DNA of 9,374 nucleotides from Mycobacterium sp. (GTDB lineage: Bacteria; Actinomycetota; Actinomycetes; Mycobacteriales; Mycobacteriaceae), in contig JAFAQO010000420.1 in assembly GCA_019246375.1 (NCBI GenBank), positions 1 through 9,374 of the forward strand, read 5' to 3'. Both the position numbers and the translations under genes were made by a program. Below, one piece after another: positions 6,121 through 9,374 of the stretch. Numbering within the stretch: the first letter of the stretch is position 1; the number at the start of each line of letters is the position of its first letter. The notes under the pieces are model-generated. The model worked only from the letters and a program-made list of their open reading frames with translations, was not told the DNA's origin and did no database searches.

Positions 6121-6536
6121 GCAAGTGGACGTCCGACAGCGTGGGGGCGTCCGGAGTCGTGTGCCCCGCTGCGGCGGATAAACGTCATGGCGCGTGTCTT
6201 CAGCCGCCAGCCGTCGGGCGTGCGGGTGTAGGTGTCGTTGTAATAGCCGATCCGCATGTCGTGGGTGGCGTGGTCGATAAAGCACAGCGGCTGGGTCCCG
6301 GATGCGGTGTCACCGGTCAGCTCGATCACCGGGGTGCCGGTGAGGAACAAGCCCTTGGGGGCGGCTTCTACCAGCACGGGAAATCGCTCCAGTGAATATG
6401 TCTCGCCGAAGGCGCTGTAGGTGCCGTCCGGGGTGAAGACCGCGATCAGGCCCTCGATGTCTTCCTGGGTAATGGTGACCGCGTACCGCGCGAGCAGTTG
6501 CTGTATCTCGACGAGGTCCTCAGTTCTTGTCGACAT
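6117..6536 (-). CDS. SnoaL-like / NTF2-fold protein
   Basis: A 139-residue protein with the pattern of the SnoaL-like (SnoaL_4-type) NTF2 fold: an N-terminal helix with IQQLLARYAVTI (11-22), EDIEGLIAVFTPDGTY (25-40), and late strands with NDTYTRTPDGWRLKTR (100-115). Members include polyketide cyclases, ketosteroid isomerase-like and scytalone dehydratase-like enzymes, and structural subunits. The acidic residue often found after the first helix (RYaxaxD) is Thr/Gln here, so the activity cannot be named; the last 18 residues or so look disordered and basic. It starts at ATG 6536, overlapping the amidohydrolase stop by 17 bp, and its stop overlaps the dehydrogenase start by 4 nt. Roles could be isomerase, dehydratase or hydratase in the acyl-CoA pathway. 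Alternatively it may be a partner of the Rieske oxygenase, whose usual beta subunits share this fold. Confidence 0.88.
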   Translation of the reverse strand: MSTRTEDLVEIQQLLARYAVTITQEDIEGLIAVFTPDGTYSAFGETYSLERFPVLVEAAPKGLFLTGTPVIELTGDTASGTQPLCFIDHATHDMRIGYYNDTYTRTPDGWRLKTRAMTFIRRSGAHDSGRPHAVGRPLA

Positions 6537-7734
6537 AGACCTTGCCGCCTTTCATGACAAAGCTCACCTTCTGGGTAACGCCGATGTCGGATAGCGGGTC
6601 TCCGGGTACTGCGATGACGTCTGCGAGCAGCCCCTCGGCAAGCCGGCCGCGGTCGGTGACGTCAAGCAATTCGGCGGCCGTGACCGTCGCCGCGCGCAGC
6701 ACCGCCAACGGCGGTAGCCCCCAATCAACAAGGGTGACAAGCTCGTCGGCGTTGCGGCCGTGCGGGATCGCGGGCGCGTCGGTGCCCACCGCGATCTTCA
6801 CGCCGGCTTCGTGAGCAGCCAGTATCGATATGCGCGACTTCGGGAACATTTCGGCGGCCTTGGCCTGCAGCTCGGGCGGAGCCTGCGAGACGTCCATGGC
6901 GTCGGCCAGCCGCCGAGTGCTCACCAGGAATGTGCCGTGCTCGACCATCATCGCGATCGCTTCGTCGTCGATCAGAAAGCCGTGCTCGATGCAGTCGATA
7001 CCGGCCATCACCGCGTGCTTGACCGCGTCGGCGCCGTGCGTGTGCGCCGCGACACGCAGGCCCCGCCGATGCGCCTCGTCGACGATCGCGCGCAGCTCAT
7101 CATCTGAATAGTGTTGTGCACCAGGCGGACCGGTCAGCGACATCACGCCGCCCGAGCAGCACACCTTGATCAGCTGGGCGCCGTGTTTGATCTGGTAACG
7201 CACCGCCTTGCGGATCTCGTCAATTCCGTTGGCGATGCCTTCCTCGACTGTCAAGTCCAGCACATGCGGTGCGAACGCCGCGAACATCGTCGGATCCAGA
7301 TGACCGCCGGTCGGAGTGATAGCGTGCCCGGCCGGCACCACCCGTGGCCCGTCGATCCAGCCGGCGTCGATGGCCTTGCCGAGTGCGACGTCGAGCAGAT
7401 ACCCGCCGGTCTTGACGAACAACCCGAGGTTGCGCACGGTGGTGAACCCGGCCCGCAGCGTGCGGCGGGCGTTACCGACCGCACGCAGCATCCGCGTCGG
7501 CGGATCGTCCTGCACTTGCGAGAGCCCCGGTTTCTCCCCGCGGCCGCCCATCAGCAGGTTGACCTCCATATCCATCAACCCGGGGAGCAGGATCTGATCA
7601 CCGAGGTCGACGATCTCGCCCTCGGGCGCGCCACCGACGCCGACGATCCGGTCGCCCTCGACCCGCAGCACGCCGGGCCGGACAACCTCACCGGCGTCGA
7701 CGTCAAGCAGCCCGGCAGCCTTGATCGTCAACAT
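6520..7734 (-). CDS. Amidohydrolase-superfamily protein with altered metal motif
   Basis: A 404-residue protein of the imidazolonepropionase/prolidase-like amidohydrolase branch, which normally hydrolyses amide, lactone or ring C-N/C-O bonds with one or two metals. The small N-terminal beta domain ends at LLPGLMD (49-55). The first metal motif, HxH directly after this Asp in the family, reads Glu57-Val-Asn59. Other family residues are present: the carboxylated-lysine position Lys190 (QLIKVCCSGG), His231 (AAHTHG), His251 (CIEHG) and Asp319 (VGTDAP), and the C-terminal cap (ADVIAVPGDPL, 371-381). It may thus bind one metal only or use changed chemistry. No signal peptide is visible. The ATG at 7734 lies three bases after the previous stop, and its end overlaps the SnoaL-like gene by 17 bp. 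In context it may open a ring or lactone produced by the oxygenase (inference); the substrate is unknown. Confidence 0.9.
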   Translation of the reverse strand: MLTIKAAGLLDVDAGEVVRPGVLRVEGDRIVGVGGAPEGEIVDLGDQILLPGLMDMEVNLLMGGRGEKPGLSQVQDDPPTRMLRAVGNARRTLRAGFTTVRNLGLFVKTGGYLLDVALGKAIDAGWIDGPRVVPAGHAITPTGGHLDPTMFAAFAPHVLDLTVEEGIANGIDEIRKAVRYQIKHGAQLIKVCCSGGVMSLTGPPGAQHYSDDELRAIVDEAHRRGLRVAAHTHGADAVKHAVMAGIDCIEHGFLIDDEAIAMMVEHGTFLVSTRRLADAMDVSQAPPELQAKAAEMFPKSRISILAAHEAGVKIAVGTDAPAIPHGRNADELVTLVDWGLPPLAVLRAATVTAAELLDVTDRGRLAEGLLADVIAVPGDPLSDIGVTQKVSFVMKGGKVYVDKN

Positions 7735-7737
7735 GTT

Positions 7738-8073
7738 TCAGATCACCGGCTCCCGGATGCAGTCGAGGTAGGTGGCGCCACTGTCGGGCACCCTAGGCTG
7801 TTTCCACGCCTCGATCGGGAACGACACGTTGATCAGCGACTGCATCATGTGCATGAGTGTCCGTGCGTCCTCGGGCAGCTCATCGAGCGGAAACCGGTCG
7901 CAGTAAGCGATCACGTCTTCCATGCGCGGGAATGCGGCGTCATAGAACGCCTGCATCTCAGTCATGGAGGATGCGAGCCGCTTCGCGTAACGTTCGGGTT
8001 CGGTGGCCAGGTCCCAATCCAAGTATGGCTCGAGGTCGGCGAATTCAGCCGGCAGCTTACTTGTGGTGGCCAT
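7738..8073 (-). CDS. Conserved-looking small protein of unknown function
   Basis: A 111-residue, soluble protein that I cannot assign to a named domain. It is acidic in the first half, mostly predicted helical (EPYLDWDLATEPERYAKRLA, 14-33; MQAFYDAAFPRMEDVIAYCD, 40-59), and has a Trp/Pro-rich tail (EAWKQPRVPDSGATYLD, 88-104). There is no signal peptide, membrane segment or metal motif. Codon pattern, gene packing and start context support a real gene: it overlaps the end of the Rieske gene by 17 bp with AAGGAG ten bases before ATG 8073, and the amidohydrolase starts three bases after its stop. This position, directly behind the oxygenase alpha subunit, suggests an accessory or assembly partner of that enzyme, but nothing in the sequence proves it. 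Confidence 0.8.
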   Translation of the reverse strand: MATTSKLPAEFADLEPYLDWDLATEPERYAKRLASSMTEMQAFYDAAFPRMEDVIAYCDRFPLDELPEDARTLMHMMQSLINVSFPIEAWKQPRVPDSGATYLDCIREPVI

Positions 8074-9337
8074 TGTTGCGGTACTCCTTCACATAGTCTC
8101 CAGCAACCTTGTGCAGGCTGCGCAGCAGGATCTCCTGATCGCATAGCAGGAAGTCGCGGACCACTTTGGTGCCGATCATGGTTTGGGTGGCTTCTAGCGT
8201 GTTGGCGTCCTGCAACGCGTACTCCTTGAACGTCACCGCCGCCAGCTCCTGGGCCAACCGTTCCCGCGCATTGCGCGGGGGAACGAAATACATCGTGCCC
8301 TCGAAGATGTGCTTGTCCACGGCGGTTGGCCAGTAGTGGTAGGTGAGATACCAGCCCGGCGCCCAGATCAGCAGCATGAAGTTGGGAAAGAAATGCCAGG
8401 AATCGATGCCCCACTGCGGCGCCCTGGCCGGGTTAACGCCGGGCGGCAGCTGGTCGAGCTGCTTAATGACGTCGGGGCGGTCCCAGGGGCCGAACAGCCC
8501 GCTGCGCAACACCCGGTCCATCGGCTTGACCATGTTCAGGTCCGGCGGCGGGGCCTGACCGCCCCATACGGAGACCATTCCGTGCGGGCTCGCCACCTCG
8601 TAGTGCAGCGCCTCGAAGCCGTGCTTTATGATCTTGGCGGCTTCTTCCTTGGTGTACTGCTTCTGGTGCAGTACGGGTGCATGGTAGAACTCGGCGAACG
8701 CATCGATGAACAGCTTCCAGTTGCTGCCGACCTCGGCCTTGTAGGAGTAGACCTCGGTCATCTCGTGGAACGGGTAGCCCTCGATGCCCTTGGCCAATGA
8801 CCCCAGGTACTCCGTGAGGGGCTGCGCATTCTGGTCGAGGTTGACGAAGATGAAGCCTTCCCACACCTCGCAGCGCACCGGTACCAGCCCGTACTGGCTC
8901 TTGTCGACGTCGAAGAACTCGTTTTCCTGCTGGATGAAGGTCAGCTCGCCGTCGAGGCTGTAGCGCCAGGCGTGGTACTTGCACGTGAACCGCCGGCAGG
9001 TGCCCGACGTTTCCTCGTGCGGAAAGTCGTTCCACACCAGCTTGTTTCCGCGGTGGCGGCATACGTTGTGAAACGCCTTGACGGACCCGTTCTTGGTCTT
9101 GACGATGATGACCGACATGCCCGGGCCGGCCGATGGCAGCTCCTTGGTGAAGTAGCTGCCCGTGCGCGGCAGCCGCTCGACGCGACCGACGTTGAGCCAC
9201 GTCCGCTTGAAGATCGCCTCGCGCTCGGCTTCGAAGAACGCCGGGTCGACCGAGTCGGTGTAATCGACAGGCGCGGTCCCTAGTTCCGGATAGTTCGCGG
9301 TCCAGCTGCCGGCAGTCGGCTTGACGAAGTGTGCCAC
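8057..9337 (-). CDS. Rieske non-heme iron oxygenase, alpha (catalytic) subunit
   Basis: A 426-residue aromatic-ring-hydroxylating-type oxygenase that hydroxylates or dihydroxylates a ring or alkyl carbon. Numbering from GTG 9337: the Rieske [2Fe-2S] ligands are Cys93-Arg-His95 and Cys119-Lys-Tyr-His122. The catalytic domain has NWKLFIDAFAEFYHAPVLH (207-225) with mononuclear iron ligands His219 and His224, bridging Glu216 three residues before His219, and the likely third ligand Asp377 (EYALQD). The spacing between His95 and Cys119 is 23 residues, where 15-17 is usual, so the cluster loop carries an insertion with an extra Cys114. The GTG at 9337 was chosen for its GAGAGG site seven bases upstream; an in-frame TTG at 9370 would add 11 basic residues. 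No ferredoxin, reductase or classical beta subunit is next to it. It heads the six-gene block. The substrate is unknown; steroid, terpenoid or aromatic are all possible. Confidence 0.95.
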   Translation of the reverse strand: MAHFVKPTAGSWTANYPELGTAPVDYTDSVDPAFFEAEREAIFKRTWLNVGRVERLPRTGSYFTKELPSAGPGMSVIIVKTKNGSVKAFHNVCRHRGNKLVWNDFPHEETSGTCRRFTCKYHAWRYSLDGELTFIQQENEFFDVDKSQYGLVPVRCEVWEGFIFVNLDQNAQPLTEYLGSLAKGIEGYPFHEMTEVYSYKAEVGSNWKLFIDAFAEFYHAPVLHQKQYTKEEAAKIIKHGFEALHYEVASPHGMVSVWGGQAPPPDLNMVKPMDRVLRSGLFGPWDRPDVIKQLDQLPPGVNPARAPQWGIDSWHFFPNFMLLIWAPGWYLTYHYWPTAVDKHIFEGTMYFVPPRNARERLAQELAAVTFKEYALQDANTLEATQTMIGTKVVRDFLLCDQEILLRSLHKVAGDYVKEYRNNGHHK

Positions 9338-9344
9338 GGTTCTA

Positions 9345-9350
9345 CCTCTC
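9345..9350 (-). promoter_or_regulatory. Ribosome-binding site deciding the Rieske GTG start
   Basis: GAGAGG (9350-9345) sits seven bases before GTG at 9337, favouring this start over the in-frame TTG at 9370, which has only four bases of visible upstream sequence. Confidence 0.65.
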
Positions 9351-9374
9351 TTGTTCGACTTTGACGCCAAAGGT

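Noticed and set aside
6121..6285. N-terminal extension of the catalytic acyl-CoA dehydrogenase to an upstream start
   Set aside because: The extra 55 residues lie within the SnoaL-like gene, are Arg/His-rich and absent from the family; the ATGA junction at 6120 is a better start.
7111..8229. A 372-codon open frame on the plus strand, antisense to the amidohydrolase, the small protein and the Rieske gene
   Set aside because: It is the mirror of real genes in GC-rich DNA, its translation is Asp/His/Arg-rich with no domain, and it crosses three well-supported genes.
8463..9200. A 245-codon minus-strand frame inside the Rieske gene
   Set aside because: It is an out-of-frame shadow: low-complexity Arg/Gly/Gln-rich translation, while the true frame has all iron ligands.
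1..9374. CRISPR arrays, tRNA or rRNA genes, insertion sequences, attachment sites, riboswitches
   Set aside because: No spaced direct-repeat array, no tRNA-like or rRNA-like segment, no transposase and no terminal inverted repeats were seen.

Overview
The window looks like chromosomal DNA from a GC-rich actinomycete, most likely Mycobacteriaceae. Reasons: GTG starts are common, genes are packed with 4-nt, 17-nt and 3-nt junctions, one gene is a recognisable mycofactocin-type short-chain dehydrogenase, and three acyl-CoA dehydrogenase (FadE-like) genes sit beside a cytochrome P450, a Rieske oxygenase and a TetR regulator. There are no RNA genes, mobile elements or CRISPR arrays. Everything visible fits an accessory oxidative/beta-oxidation catabolic locus for an unidentified hydrophobic or cyclic carboxylic substrate.

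Left block (1-2894, all minus strand, read right to left): a TetR regulator (2894-2166), a 162-bp gap, a cytochrome P450 (2003-801) and, 34 bp on, a mycofactocin-coupled SDR cut by the left edge (766-1). A P450 hydroxylation followed by alcohol oxidation by the SDR is the simplest reading.

Control region (2895-3026): a divergent promoter region between the TetR gene and a plus-strand acyl-CoA dehydrogenase (3027-4214). It holds a perfect 15-bp palindrome, GAGAATAGTATTCTC, lying over a good -10 box. A near copy, AAGAATGGGATTCTC, lies in the gap upstream of the P450. Together they predict that this TetR protein controls itself, the P450-SDR pair and the plus-strand FadE.

Right block (4238-9337, all minus strand): six tightly coupled genes in transcription order: Rieske oxygenase alpha subunit (9337-8057), a 111-aa protein of unknown function (8073-7738), an amidohydrolase-fold protein (7734-6520), a SnoaL/NTF2-like protein (6536-6117), a full-length acyl-CoA dehydrogenase (6120-5032) and a short, apparently non-catalytic acyl-CoA dehydrogenase (5029-4238). 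The last two look like the alpha and beta halves of a heteromeric dehydrogenase, as known for mycobacterial steroid side-chain enzymes.

The most unusual points are the amidohydrolase lacking the family's HxH metal motif (ExN instead), the FadE half-enzyme missing both possible catalytic glutamates, an enlarged Rieske cluster loop, and the paired TetR operator. The substrate is not identifiable from sequence alone. No ferredoxin, reductase, CoA ligase, thiolase or hydratase is present in the window, so the pathway must use partners encoded elsewhere.
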